DNA of 64,000 nucleotides from Acidipila sp. EB88 (GCF_003858395.1 NZ_QWEV01000005.1:3100001-3164000); one strand, 5' to 3'; counted from the stretch's first letter, positions 1-9,226 are shown. The notes: generated from the sequence alone by a model not told the origin. Translations and numbers: made by a program.

Positions 1-180
1 GGTCAGGTTGGTTGCGGTGTTGTTCGCCTTGATCTGCGCATGGCCAATGACGGCACCACTGCTGTCAGCTACCGTGCCGCCCAGTCGGGCGCTGGTGACC
101 TGGGCCGAGGCTGCAACGGTTGTGGCCAGGGCACACGCAGAGAACGAGACGATGCGGTGAATGCGGGATGTGCGATGCAT
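1..180 (-). CDS. Oar-like TonB-dependent receptor, N-terminal fragment (cut by window edge)
   Basis: The first 60 codons of a minus-strand gene that continues past the left edge of the window. The translation opens with a Sec signal peptide (basic start, hydrophobic stretch, cleavage near Ala-Ser-Ala-Gln at about residue 27). It then enters a beta-sandwich of the carboxypeptidase-regulatory-like type, with the pattern LGGTVADSSGAVIGHA that opens the other TBDRs in this window. The start is fixed by AAGGAG six bases before the ATG. It lies downstream of the GH89 and acetyltransferase genes on the same strand, so it is probably the outer-membrane importer of that locus. Plug and barrel cannot be seen, so the receptor call rests on the N-terminal domain alone. 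Confidence 0.75.
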   Translation of the reverse strand, partial: MHRTSRIHRIVSFSACALATTVAASAQVTSARLGGTVADSSGAVIGHAQIKANNTATNLT

Positions 181-267
181 CAGCAACTCCTTCTCGCGGC
201 CGGTGTCTCCGGGCCGCGTTTACAACAGGGCGGGAAGCGCAGGGAACAGAACGCAGCAGGTGGCTGC

Positions 268-531
268 TTACTTCGGAGGAAACGTGCGCCGGCCCCACTG
301 TTGCGGCAGCACGGCCGCTTTGCCACCGGGGGTAAAGCAGTAAGTGGCTTTCAGTTTCGCAAGCGGAGCGTGCGTGCTCGCGGTGTCGGCGAAGCAGAAC
401 CCCGAAGAGCGCACAGCCTCTTCCTCGGGGCTGCGGTCCGCGCCTGCGAACGTCAGGATACGGGCGCGCGTGCGCGAAACAATTACAGGTCCCTTCTCTC
501 CGCTGCTGATCTTGAATGGTTCAAACTCCAT
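268..531 (-). CDS. Small protein of unknown function (87 aa)
   Basis: An 87-codon minus-strand reading frame starting MEFEPFKISSG, 35 bp after the acetyltransferase gene and 88 bp before the TBDR start. GGAGGA lies 9 bases before the ATG, and an in-frame GTG two codons earlier is an alternative start. It has no signal peptide or membrane segment. It has two Cys and a basic C-terminus (GRRTFPPK). No family is recognised. Position and ribosome-binding site favour a real operon member, but the length is short and an overlapping plus-strand frame is also open, so it could be chance or the remnant of a longer gene. Confidence 0.4.
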   Translation of the reverse strand: MEFEPFKISSGEKGPVIVSRTRARILTFAGADRSPEEEAVRSSGFCFADTASTHAPLAKLKATYCFTPGGKAAVLPQQWGRRTFPPK

Positions 532-566
532 CACCTTCACTCCTCCCAACGACGCATTTGGCCCGG

Positions 567-1727
567 CTACAGCTTCAGGAAAATCTTCCTGCGATAGAGC
601 ACCCATACGGGCACCCAGCACACCAGCACGAACACGATCGAGTACGCCATCGATCCGAAGGCAGGATTCACTATCGGCTCGAATACTCGTCCGTAGATCC
701 ACTGCTGGAACGATTGCTGCGCATTCACGTGGAACACCGACACTGCCGACGACAGCAGTTCCGACAGTACGTATGCGGTGATCGCGTTGGTGCCAAGCGC
801 CAGCGCCGGCCAGAGTGAACTGCGTTCGTTGCTTTTGCCGACACCGCGTACCTCCACCAGGTAGTAGGTGATGGCCAGCAGCAGGAGGCTCCATCCGCCC
901 GCATACAGCGCGTACGAGCTGGTCCACAGCTTCTTGTTGATCGGGAAGGAGAGGTTCCACGCCTGCCCGGCAAGCAAGAGCACGATCGATACGGCTGCCA
1001 TGCCGAGCGCCTTGGCCTGCTGGGATCGTGCTACGCGCAGCCACAAACCCGTGAGCACGCCCAGCAAGGTGGAGGCCAGCGATGGAAGGTCACTCAACAA
1101 CCCTTCGGGGTCGCGCGTGCCTTCGAAAAGGCGATGCGGAAACACGTGTCGATCGATCCAGGCACACAGGTTGATGTCACGATCCAGCAAAGGGAAGTCG
1201 CGTACCGGCAGGCCATGCCCCGGCACCGGCATCCAGCGCAGCAGCACCCAGTAGCCCACGAGCAGTGCTACTGTAACTACCACAAATGCAGAGGCGCGAC
1301 GCGTCAGCACCAGCAGCAGGCTTGCCAGCAGGTAGCACACGGCGATCCGCTGCAGCACGCCGTACACGCGCAGCGTCGAGAGGTGGAAGTACGGAAAGCC
1401 GTTTACCACCAGCCCGAAAAACACGAGCAGTGCGAACCGGCGCAACGTGTGCGACACCGTGATGCCGGTGCGGTCGCGGCCCCCGGAGCGCTCGATCCGC
1501 GCCCCCGAAGACAACACCAGCGAGATCCCCATGATGAACAAAAATGTTGGGAACACCAGGTCCGTCGGCGTGAAGCCGTTCCACGGCGAGTGGTTCAGCG
1601 CGCGATAGGCCAGGTCATTGTTGCCGTTGTTGTTGACCAGGATCATGAAGCCAACCGTAACGCCGCGCAGCACGTCGATCGAAAGCAGTCTCTGTCCAGT
1701 GGTCGCCGGTACCGTTATTGTGCTCAT
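567..1727 (-). CDS. HGSNAT-like membrane acetyltransferase (DUF5009 / heparan-alpha-glucosaminide N-acetyltransferase family)
   Basis: A 386-aa polytopic inner-membrane protein. It opens with LLSIDVLRGVTVGFMILVNN, the family's first membrane segment, followed by NHSPWNGFTPTDLVFPTFLF; His46 aligns with the conserved His before the TLVFP-like segment in human HGSNAT. About ten hydrophobic segments follow, ending in a Tyr-Arg-Arg-Lys tail. Characterised relatives move an acetyl group from cytosolic acetyl-CoA across the membrane onto a terminal glucosamine. The ATG overlaps the GH89 stop codon by 4 bp (ATGA), so the two are translationally coupled. This fits acetylation of terminal GlcN to produce the GlcNAc that the GH89 enzyme removes. 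Bacterial members are mostly uncharacterised and another acyl acceptor is possible. Confidence 0.8.
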   Translation of the reverse strand: MSTITVPATTGQRLLSIDVLRGVTVGFMILVNNNGNNDLAYRALNHSPWNGFTPTDLVFPTFLFIMGISLVLSSGARIERSGGRDRTGITVSHTLRRFALLVFFGLVVNGFPYFHLSTLRVYGVLQRIAVCYLLASLLLVLTRRASAFVVVTVALLVGYWVLLRWMPVPGHGLPVRDFPLLDRDINLCAWIDRHVFPHRLFEGTRDPEGLLSDLPSLASTLLGVLTGLWLRVARSQQAKALGMAAVSIVLLLAGQAWNLSFPINKKLWTSSYALYAGGWSLLLLAITYYLVEVRGVGKSNERSSLWPALALGTNAITAYVLSELLSSAVSVFHVNAQQSFQQWIYGRVFEPIVNPAFGSMAYSIVFVLVCWVPVWVLYRRKIFLKL

Positions 1728-4018
1728 CGCGATCCTCCCGCAGTGCTCAGCATGGCACGCGCCGTCCCGAACAGGTCGTTCACTGGCATCGGCGTGCTCG
1801 CGCGATATGGCCTCGAGAGCCAGGTCTGCTGCCACATGTCAAGCGAGAACTCCGTGCCCCGAATCTCGGCATCGAGCCACGCGGCCCAGCGCGCCGCGTA
1901 GTAATCCCGGATCAGGCCAGACCACACCCGCGACGCATAGTCCGATAAGCCTGGCCAGCCCCACGTCGTAATCAGCTGCCGCGCGTTCTCGTCGTAGAAC
2001 GCCGCTTCATCGTCGGTCGATGCCTTGGCGCGTGCCGCCCCGACCCACGTTTCCAGCCGGCGATCGGGGCGCAGGTGCATCAGGGCATCCATCTTCCCCA
2101 GCATCGCGAGCGCGTGGTCCGCGTGCGAACGCGCCGTCTTCAGCTCCTTGCTGCGGATTGACTGCACGGCAAGCGCCAGCTGCTCGTCCACATACCCTCC
2201 TGCGGCCTGCACCACAAACTCGATGAGGTCATTGCGGTACAACTCCTGTTTGCCAAGCACATCCGAGCACGATACGAACAGCTCCGTGGCCCTCGCAAAA
2301 ACCGGTCCTGCATCGATCGATGCCGCTGCCGGTTCAAAACTCGGCTCGCCCTGCCACGCCTGCTTGGTCATCCATATGTGCGCGCTGTACGCGCTTTCAA
2401 GCAGCAGCGCCCATGCCTGCGCCATCGCCGGCGGACAGGCCCCGTACCGCGCCTGGCAGTACTGTGGCACCCAGGTGTTGAGATCGATCGAGCCCGCGAG
2501 CCAGCCGGCGTCAGTCATCAACTCGTACACCACCTCGTTGGTCTCGATGCCCTCCGGGCACATGCCCCAACCCACCAGGTTTCCCTTGTCAGGGTTTGCA
2601 AGCACTGCCGCCGGCTCGGCAGCCATCAGCGCAAGATTGCCCTTGACGTTGTTGTTGCCGCCGAACGTGTGAGCCATCCCGTTGACCCACTGTTTGCCGA
2701 AGAACGCGTGATCGCGCTTCCACGGCCCCGGCGCATACTTGTCCGCCAGCCCCGGCACCAAGTCGTTCGAGTAATCGAGGATCAGCATGCGCTCGTTTGG
2801 CACGCTTTTCAGCAGGGCCTCTACAGAGCGCGAATCCCAGAACGCTGCGTCGTACACAAACAGCCAGCCCTGCATCACCCAGGTGCCCTGCGGGTCGCCG
2901 GCTTCAATCCCGGCGAAGACCGTGCGGCCAAACTGCTCTAGATCCTCGTACCGCCGGCCCTCGCTCACCGGTACGGCGAGCTCGTTGAAGGTGTCGGCCA
3001 GGTAGTACGACACCTCTCCGTACTCGGCCTTGTACGCCTCGATAAATCGCTTGCCGATCTCGCGGTACAACTCTTCCTGCCTGGGGTGCAGGATAAAGGT
3101 CCGCGTGTTCCGCGGGATTGCCAGGAACTCCTTGGGCAGCCATAACAGCGTGAACGTTTCCGCCTCAGGCTTAACCCGCAGAAAGCCCTGCGGCACAAAC
3201 CCGGCAAATGCAGGCGCCACGGGCTTCATGCCCAGAGCGCGCATCCGGTCCAAGATCTGCCGCTGCAGCGCCCGCTGCTCCTCGATCCAGTGCCGCGGCA
3301 GCGGCCCGGCGAAGTTGTTGATGTTGCCCATGCGGTGCCACGGCAGGTGGCCCGGTCCGGTCGAGAAGGCATCGATCTCTGCCTGCGACACCCCGAAGCT
3401 CAGCCACACCTTCTGCCACACCCACTCCTGGCCCTCCATCGCCAGCGGCATGTTGATGCCGTGCAGGGCCATCCAGTCGAGTTCGCGCTCCCAGCGCGCC
3501 CAGTCCCAGAAAGCCATGGTGTAGCCATAGGTGCACGGGTTCAGGTACTGCACGTAGCGGTACGGGCAGGCGACCCTCTCCCTCGGAGCAGGTGGCAGGG
3601 TTTCGGGCAGATCGAGGTGCCGGCCACTCCACGTGATCATCGCGCCGCACTGTGCACGCAGGTAAGCGTAGGCCGCACGGCAGATCGCCACCGCGGTGGT
3701 GCCCTGGATGCGCACCACTCCGCCGGCAGCTTCGATCTCGTACACCTGCTCGTCGTTCTGACCCTGCAGCAGTTCCAGCTGGAACGAGGCGGCATGCTGG
3801 CCGAGCTGACGCGTGAGCACCCCGCGCGCTGCCTCAACTGGAGTCATGGGTGCGCCTACAGCCGGGTGCTTTGCGGGGCCTGCTACCGATTTAGTTGCCG
3901 CGGTCATCGCTTCAGAACCGGACACGGCCCCATGCGCAGAACTACCGATCAGCCCGAGCGCCGTCACTGCCGCCCCGGAGCAGGTCGTGCCCACAAACTG
4001 TCGCCGTGTCCACCTCAA
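1724..4018 (-). CDS. Alpha-N-acetylglucosaminidase, GH89 (NAGLU family)
   Basis: A 764-aa exported glycosidase releasing terminal alpha-linked GlcNAc. Two NAGLU signature regions are visible: ADTFNE with Glu346, and CPEGIETNEVVYEL with Glu489 and Glu495; the family's two catalytic Glu lie in these regions. A WVMQGWLF segment and FGGNNN also match the family. I chose the TTG at 4018 because a perfect AGGAGG lies 8 bases upstream and the protein then starts directly with a Tat leader (TRRQFVG plus hydrophobic stretch). A further in-frame TTG at 4120 lacks a good ribosome-binding site. It lies downstream of the membrane regulator and is coupled to the HGSNAT-like gene by ATGA. Natural substrates could be heparan-like glycans or alpha-GlcNAc-capped glycoproteins. 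Confidence 0.9.
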   Translation of the reverse strand: MRWTRRQFVGTTCSGAAVTALGLIGSSAHGAVSGSEAMTAATKSVAGPAKHPAVGAPMTPVEAARGVLTRQLGQHAASFQLELLQGQNDEQVYEIEAAGGVVRIQGTTAVAICRAAYAYLRAQCGAMITWSGRHLDLPETLPPAPRERVACPYRYVQYLNPCTYGYTMAFWDWARWERELDWMALHGINMPLAMEGQEWVWQKVWLSFGVSQAEIDAFSTGPGHLPWHRMGNINNFAGPLPRHWIEEQRALQRQILDRMRALGMKPVAPAFAGFVPQGFLRVKPEAETFTLLWLPKEFLAIPRNTRTFILHPRQEELYREIGKRFIEAYKAEYGEVSYYLADTFNELAVPVSEGRRYEDLEQFGRTVFAGIEAGDPQGTWVMQGWLFVYDAAFWDSRSVEALLKSVPNERMLILDYSNDLVPGLADKYAPGPWKRDHAFFGKQWVNGMAHTFGGNNNVKGNLALMAAEPAAVLANPDKGNLVGWGMCPEGIETNEVVYELMTDAGWLAGSIDLNTWVPQYCQARYGACPPAMAQAWALLLESAYSAHIWMTKQAWQGEPSFEPAAASIDAGPVFARATELFVSCSDVLGKQELYRNDLIEFVVQAAGGYVDEQLALAVQSIRSKELKTARSHADHALAMLGKMDALMHLRPDRRLETWVGAARAKASTDDEAAFYDENARQLITTWGWPGLSDYASRVWSGLIRDYYAARWAAWLDAEIRGTEFSLDMWQQTWLSRPYRASTPMPVNDLFGTARAMLSTAGGSR

Positions 4019-4216
4019 GCCTGCTGCCTCCTGGTTCGCTTGCCGGAACCCCTGCTCAACCCCGGCAGACGCGTTCTGGAAAGCTGCCCGGAGTATTGCG
4101 GCACCGGGCGGACGCGGCAAGGTATTTCACCGTTCCTGCCTGAAACGGGGGAAGAGGAGAGAGGTTTTAACTGTGAAATGTGTTGCACCGAAAGAGCTTA
4201 TCTCATGCAGGGCGAG

Positions 4217-5725
4217 CTAGCCGGGGATATGCCGCCACGCCACGATCTTGGGCCCGGGTGCATCGCCGCCCACGCTCCGGGTCTCAAGCAGTACCTCGAA
4301 GTAGGGGATGGTGCCGCCGGAGGGGACGATCCGGCGCAGGAAGCTGGCAAAAGCCTCGCCACTAAACGGGAAGTCCGCGGCGGCCTCGGTACCGGCCATG
4401 CCCGAGCCTTCAAACAGCAAGGCACTGCCTTCGCCGCTGATCCCGGGGAGGTAAGCCAGCACTCCATAACTGGTCGCCCCGGTGGTGTCCTTGCGCTCGC
4501 TGTAGCGCTGCTGCTCGCCTGCCTGCGGGTTCTTGTTGATCACGTAGCCCTGCTGGCTCTTCCAGTCATAGTTCACGTCGAAGTTCAGCAGGGGTGAAAA
4601 AAGCCCCACCCACGGGTTGGCCCCGATCCCGCCGATCAGGATCACGTTGCGGCTCTTCAGGTCCTGCAGATGCAGCCTCCGCGCATACCGCGTCTCCACC
4701 TGGGCGGCCTCGGCCTCGGGCAAACGGTTCAATCGCATCGCGAGGGCCAGGTCGGCGGTACTGGTGTACTGGTGCGAGGCGAGCCATGCTGCGGTTACCA
4801 GCTGGTCGGCGTTGCCATCCGTGCCGCCCGGGGCTGCTTTCACCGCGGACGCTCCACGGAGGTAGGTTCCGCTGAGGTACTCGTCCAGCGTCACCGGCGC
4901 CCGGCGCAGCTCCTCCGACAATACCAAACCATCGTCCGACGGAACGATCACCACAGGCCTGCCGGTGGCGAAGAGGCTGCTCCACAATGTTGCGGGGTGC
5001 TGCGGCCACAGGTGCAACGGCTGCGCCACGATCACGGCCATCAGCAGCAACACCGCACACACGGCGCCCCCGGCGCCCCCGGTCCAAAGCTGCCGTGCAC
5101 GTTTGCGGGGCTCTGCTGACGGCAAAAGCAGGGCTGCAGCGGGTGGAACGTTCGCGTGGCTCCGGCTCCGCACTGTTTCAACCACGCCGGCGGCCGCCTG
5201 CCCTGCTGGCTGCACCGGTACCACTGGCGCAGGGTTGCTGTGCGCGGTCGGCAGGTCCGGGCTGCCAATTGCTTCTGGCAAAGGCGTGGCCCTCGCCAGC
5301 GGTTCCACCGCCAGTACCATCCCAGGGCGGCCATGGGTCCGAGGTTCAAACACCGGCACATACCCGCCCTTGGGAATCAGCACCACCACCGGGCAGCCCG
5401 GGCACTCATGCTCGAAGTACTCTTCGAGCCGCTGCCGCAGGAGCCGGGCCTGCGTGCGCACAATGCTGTCGTCGGTTGCACTGTAGGCGGGCGACCGCCC
5501 AAACACATGCACGCCGATCTGTTGCTCGTTGATCTGGTCGCTGTGGCCTTCGATCGCTTTGCGGCACACGTACTCGAAGAACTGCGACAGCCGCGCCGAC
5601 TTGGCAAAGGTGCGCGACGCCAGCACCTGCCGCATCAATGCTTCGCGTGAGTCCTCCACCGCGGCGCTGCCGTTCTGCGGCGGTCGTGGCTTCGTCGTGC
5701 TGATCGACGACTCCTCACCTGGCAT
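4217..5725 (-). CDS. Membrane-anchored winged-helix-type regulator (ToxR/CadC-like architecture, acidobacterial family)
   Basis: A 502-aa protein. Residues 30-128 form a cytoplasmic domain (SQFFEYVCRKAIEGHSDQIN..., TDDSIVRTQARLLRQRLEEYF, IPKGGYVPVF) that recurs in acidobacterial proteins and resembles the winged helix of transcriptional activators. A Pro/Ala-rich linker follows, then one membrane segment at about 217-238, then about 260 residues outside the membrane with no family I recognise. GGAG lies 6 bases before the ATG. This is the arrangement of one-component transmembrane regulators that bind DNA inside and sense outside. It sits 198 bp upstream of the GH89 gene on the same strand, so it may control that locus. 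The DNA-binding role is inferred. Confidence 0.65.
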   Translation of the reverse strand: MPGEESSISTTKPRPPQNGSAAVEDSREALMRQVLASRTFAKSARLSQFFEYVCRKAIEGHSDQINEQQIGVHVFGRSPAYSATDDSIVRTQARLLRQRLEEYFEHECPGCPVVVLIPKGGYVPVFEPRTHGRPGMVLAVEPLARATPLPEAIGSPDLPTAHSNPAPVVPVQPAGQAAAGVVETVRSRSHANVPPAAALLLPSAEPRKRARQLWTGGAGGAVCAVLLLMAVIVAQPLHLWPQHPATLWSSLFATGRPVVIVPSDDGLVLSEELRRAPVTLDEYLSGTYLRGASAVKAAPGGTDGNADQLVTAAWLASHQYTSTADLALAMRLNRLPEAEAAQVETRYARRLHLQDLKSRNVILIGGIGANPWVGLFSPLLNFDVNYDWKSQQGYVINKNPQAGEQQRYSERKDTTGATSYGVLAYLPGISGEGSALLFEGSGMAGTEAAADFPFSGEAFASFLRRIVPSGGTIPYFEVLLETRSVGGDAPGPKIVAWRHIPG

Positions 5726-6017
5726 GGCTCACTCCAATCCAAACGGCTCCACTCGCACATGGAGAGTGCGACCGCCATGCTCTCGAGTGAGCACAGCACA
5801 ACTCCTGGCGCAACGCGGCTGGTCTCCTGCATCCACGCTGCGCAAAAGATGGAGCTTGAAGAAGTGTTTATCACAGCGCAGCTTGAATCGCGCCTCGGAA
5901 GACTCCCGCGCGTGATGACCCAGCCCTGCAAGACAAGGCTGACTTGCCACTTCCTGCCCGGTCCGCGATCATCAAGAGAGGTGATCCACACGCGTCTCCC
6001 GGGTGACACGCAACGTT

Positions 6018-6662
6018 ATGCATACACCGCACTGCAATGCTGAAAACGACATCCCGACCCTGCGGGAGTTCATGCGTGCCTTTCCTCTGTGTGCGCTGGT
6101 CACGGAGACACAGCAGGGCATGGTCGCCTCGCACATCCCGGTCGTGCTGCACGAGGATGCGGCAGGCCTGGGAGTGCTGCGCGGCCACGTAGCCCGTGCC
6201 AACGCGCAGTGGAAAGATCACCTGCCGCAGAGCGAAGCCCTTGCCATCTTCACCGGCCCGCAGCACTACATCTCCGCATCGTGGTACCCGGACAAACAGA
6301 CGCATGGGAAAGAAGTGCCCACGTGGAACTATGTGGCTGTGCATGCCTATGGGGTGCTGCGCGTCATCGAGGAGCCTGCGTGGCTGCTGGAACACCTCCG
6401 CGCGCTCACGGATCAGAATGAAGTGGTTGCGCGGGTGCCGTGGAAGCTGGCCGATGCACCCCCTGAGTTCATTGCGAACTTAAGCCGCGGCATCGTCGGG
6501 TTGGAGTTAGCCATCACCCGCATCGAAGGCAAGTGGAAAGCCAGCCAGAATCGCAACGACCGTGATGCCGCGGCAGTGATAGGAGGGCTGGAAAGCCTCG
6601 AGACCCCTGCGGCGTCGACAATGAGCGCTCTCATTCGGGCCAGGCGGCCCCGGCCGCTCTAG
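6018..6662 (+). CDS. PaiB-family FMN-binding protein
   Basis: A 214-aa soluble protein of the PaiB / FMN-binding split-barrel family, annotated elsewhere as a negative transcriptional regulator. Family features are the opening MHTPHCNAEND..LREFM, ASHIPVVL, GHVARANAQW, FTGPQHYISASWY and PTWNYVAVHAYG, then a C-terminal IVGLELAITRIEGKWKASQN segment. The ATG at 6018 is preferred over an in-frame GTG at 6003 because family members start at this Met-x-Thr-Pro. It is transcribed alone, convergent with the GH2 gene. B. subtilis PaiB is tied to protease and sporulation control; no such link is visible here and a flavin-linked function is equally possible. Confidence 0.85.
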   Translation: MHTPHCNAENDIPTLREFMRAFPLCALVTETQQGMVASHIPVVLHEDAAGLGVLRGHVARANAQWKDHLPQSEALAIFTGPQHYISASWYPDKQTHGKEVPTWNYVAVHAYGVLRVIEEPAWLLEHLRALTDQNEVVARVPWKLADAPPEFIANLSRGIVGLELAITRIEGKWKASQNRNDRDAAAVIGGLESLETPAASTMSALIRARRPRPL

Positions 6663-6679
6663 CGCGCGCCGAGCGGCCG
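6651..6679. terminator. Inverted repeat between convergent genes, possible bidirectional terminator
   Basis: A perfect 9-bp inverted repeat, CGGCCGCTC (6651-6659) and GAGCGGCCG (6671-6679), with an 11-base loop, spans the stop codon of the PaiB-like gene and ends 19 bp before the end of the convergent GH2 gene. There is no T-tract on either strand, so intrinsic termination is unproven. Confidence 0.4.
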
Positions 6680-6697
6680 CATGGTGTTCAACCTAGT

Positions 6698-9226
6698 TCA
6701 GCGCGTCGCCGCGATGGCAGCCGCCTCTGATGCGAAGTGAAGCGTAGCGCTGGTAAGCCCGAATGCCTCTGCTTCCACGGTGATCGTGCCGGGGCGGCTG
6801 GTGGCCTGCACCAGGGCCGTCGCAATGCCCGCCTGGGCGCGCATCGGGTTTGCCCCCAGCTCCGCGGTGCCGATCACTGCGCCTTCGCCGCTGACCCGGA
6901 AGGTCACCGCGTCCTCACCGAAAGAATAGGTGGTCCCACGTGCATCGCAGATATGCGCGTAGACGCGGATCCAGTCAGCCCCGTCGGCGACCAGAGGCCG
7001 TCCACAATCATCCAGCACCAGCTTGAGTTGTGTCGGCACACCGGGCGCGCTGATCTCGTGCACCGCTACGACCCTGCCGCCGACCAGGCCTTCTGCCTTG
7101 ACGTTGCCGATGGCGGTGCCGGGCTGCGCCACGCCGCTTGCAAACAGCATCGAGTGCAGGGCGCTGAACTGTTCGAGACGGAAGGTAAACGGGGGATGCG
7201 GCAGGTGGTAGCCTGCGTCCGGTGTCTGCACGGCCACTTCCTTGCCGTTCTGCGTGAGGCGCACCTGTTCGCAGTTGCTGAACACCGTGACGTTGGTGGG
7301 CGATTGAAAGGACGCGAAATTGGCCACAAAGATCATCGGCCCGCTGCCGGCATGCGATGTTTTGGGGTCCACAGGCCGCTGGCTCTGGAACAGGTAGTAG
7401 TCGAACTTCGGCAGCCGGAACAGGTCGAGCGGGGAGCCGTAGAACGGCTGATGATGGTAGCCCCGGTAGTAGTCAATGCCCGCCCACAGGTCGGCGCCCG
7501 CTGCGCGCGCTGTGCCCGGCTTGAGCGGCTCAGACTGTTCTGCGTAGATCTCGTTGAGCGCCTGCAGGTGCCTGGAGGACTGCACCAGCATGGGCGTTTC
7601 GCCCCAGTCTCTCGGCACCCGCACGCTGCCCTGCTGATCGGTCCAGTTATCCACCTGGTCGCCCCACTCGCGTATCCACAGCGGCTTGCTGCCGTCGTTG
7701 CGCGAGTACTCCACGTCCCACCCGTTGAAGTCTGCGACGGGGCGGGTGAGGCGATCGCCTGCCGTATAGCAGTCTGCGACCGGGTACTCCTCGTGGATGA
7801 TGCGGAACAGTTCAGCCGCGACCAGATCATTGTCGGTCTCGTTCATCTGCGCCTCCCACAGCAGCACAGAGGGGCGGTTGCGGTCGCGACGGACCATCTC
7901 CCGCGCATTTTGGTAAACGCGCTTGCGGAACACTTCGTCTCCCATGAACTGCCAGCCCGGGTTGGAGATGATGGCCAGGATGCCAAGCTCGTCGCATGCA
8001 TCCATAAAGGCCGGATGCTGGGGATAGTGGCAGCGGTAGGAGGTAAAGCCCGCGTCGCGCAGCTTCAGGGCGTCGCGGTAATGCGCCGAGGCCGGCAGCG
8101 CGTAGCCGACATATGGATGGTCCTGGTGACGATTCGCTCCGAGCGAAAAGAACTTTTCGCCGTTGATGAAAAGTCCCTCCTCCTTGTCGATGCGGAAGCG
8201 GCGGATACCGATGCGGGTGTACTGGTCGTCGGCCGGCTTGCCATCTTCAAGGATCACGGTGTGCAACCGGTACAGATGCGGGTGGTAAGGATGCCAGAGC
8301 AGCGGCGCGCGTACATGCAGCATTTGCGTCAATGTTTTCGAGGAGGATGCAGGGACCTCGACGGGAGCCTCGGAGCTGGCCACGATGCTGCCGTCCGGAG
8401 CGCGGAGCTCGTGGCTGACCCGGGCTCGGCGCAACGAGGACGACGTGTTCGCGACCTCGCACTGGACCTGCACGGTGGCGGCATCGTTGCTGACCGCCGG
8501 AAAGGTGACGAAGATGCCTCCGCCGGCCGGCTTGTCTGCAACGACCGGGTCGCTGATGTGCAACGGGTGGAGAACGCGAAGCTCCACGCTGCGATACAGC
8601 CCGCCGAAATAGACAAAGTCAAGCTGGTCCTGCGGCTTGCCAGGTGGAACCTGCTGGTTGTCGGTGTTGTCGAGGCGCAGCCGCAGCAGGTTCGCGCCCG
8701 TGGCGTTCAGGTGGTCGGAGATGTCGACCACAAAAGGCAGGTAGCCGCCGTAGTGGGTGGTGAGGTGGGTGTCATTGAGCCAGATGTCGGTGACGCCCAT
8801 GGCTCCCTGGAAGACCAGGTGCAGCGTGCGGCCGTGCCACTGCGGCTGGATCTCGAGATGCTTCTCGTACCAGCAGGTGCCTTGAAAATTGCGCATGCCG
8901 CTGGCGTTGAACGGCTCAAGCCGAACTGTGTGTGGCACATTCACCATTGTCCAGGCTGCATCGGAAGCAGGCGCATTCGTTGCCATGGCCGCGCTGTTTT
9001 CGCCCGGGGTGTGATCAATGCGCGTAAAACGCCACTCCTGGTCGAGCGGTCGCACCTGTCGAAACGCAGGAGCCAGCGGCCATTCCGCAGAGGTCGCCGT
9101 AAATGCGGACGCAGAATGGGCGCTCGACTGCGCGAGCGCGTGCAGAGGGTGCAACGAGGAGTCCAGGGCAAGTCCGGCAGCGGAAAGCGTGCTCAGTTCC
9201 AAAAAGTCGCGACGCGAGAAAAGCAT
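6698..9226 (-). CDS. Tat-exported glycoside hydrolase family 2 (beta-galactosidase/beta-mannosidase-like)
   Basis: An 842-aa retaining glycosidase. The start at 9226 gives MLFSRRDFLELSTLSAAG, a Tat leader, with AGGGA just upstream; open frame further upstream is non-coding in character. Order: jelly-roll sugar-binding domain (GTCWYEKHLEI, WLNDTHL, GGYLPFVVDIS), immunoglobulin-like domain, then a TIM barrel (IGIRRFRID, GANRHQDHP, RCHYPQHPAFMDACDELGI). Acid/base is Glu463 in RPSVLLWEAQMNETD; likely nucleophile is Glu520 in LWIREWGD. A C-terminal beta domain follows. It lies 130 bp after the exported VOC protein, same direction. The specific sugar cannot be read from sequence. It acts in the periplasm or at the cell surface. 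Confidence 0.88.
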   Translation of the reverse strand: MLFSRRDFLELSTLSAAGLALDSSLHPLHALAQSSAHSASAFTATSAEWPLAPAFRQVRPLDQEWRFTRIDHTPGENSAAMATNAPASDAAWTMVNVPHTVRLEPFNASGMRNFQGTCWYEKHLEIQPQWHGRTLHLVFQGAMGVTDIWLNDTHLTTHYGGYLPFVVDISDHLNATGANLLRLRLDNTDNQQVPPGKPQDQLDFVYFGGLYRSVELRVLHPLHISDPVVADKPAGGGIFVTFPAVSNDAATVQVQCEVANTSSSLRRARVSHELRAPDGSIVASSEAPVEVPASSSKTLTQMLHVRAPLLWHPYHPHLYRLHTVILEDGKPADDQYTRIGIRRFRIDKEEGLFINGEKFFSLGANRHQDHPYVGYALPASAHYRDALKLRDAGFTSYRCHYPQHPAFMDACDELGILAIISNPGWQFMGDEVFRKRVYQNAREMVRRDRNRPSVLLWEAQMNETDNDLVAAELFRIIHEEYPVADCYTAGDRLTRPVADFNGWDVEYSRNDGSKPLWIREWGDQVDNWTDQQGSVRVPRDWGETPMLVQSSRHLQALNEIYAEQSEPLKPGTARAAGADLWAGIDYYRGYHHQPFYGSPLDLFRLPKFDYYLFQSQRPVDPKTSHAGSGPMIFVANFASFQSPTNVTVFSNCEQVRLTQNGKEVAVQTPDAGYHLPHPPFTFRLEQFSALHSMLFASGVAQPGTAIGNVKAEGLVGGRVVAVHEISAPGVPTQLKLVLDDCGRPLVADGADWIRVYAHICDARGTTYSFGEDAVTFRVSGEGAVIGTAELGANPMRAQAGIATALVQATSRPGTITVEAEAFGLTSATLHFASEAAAIAATR

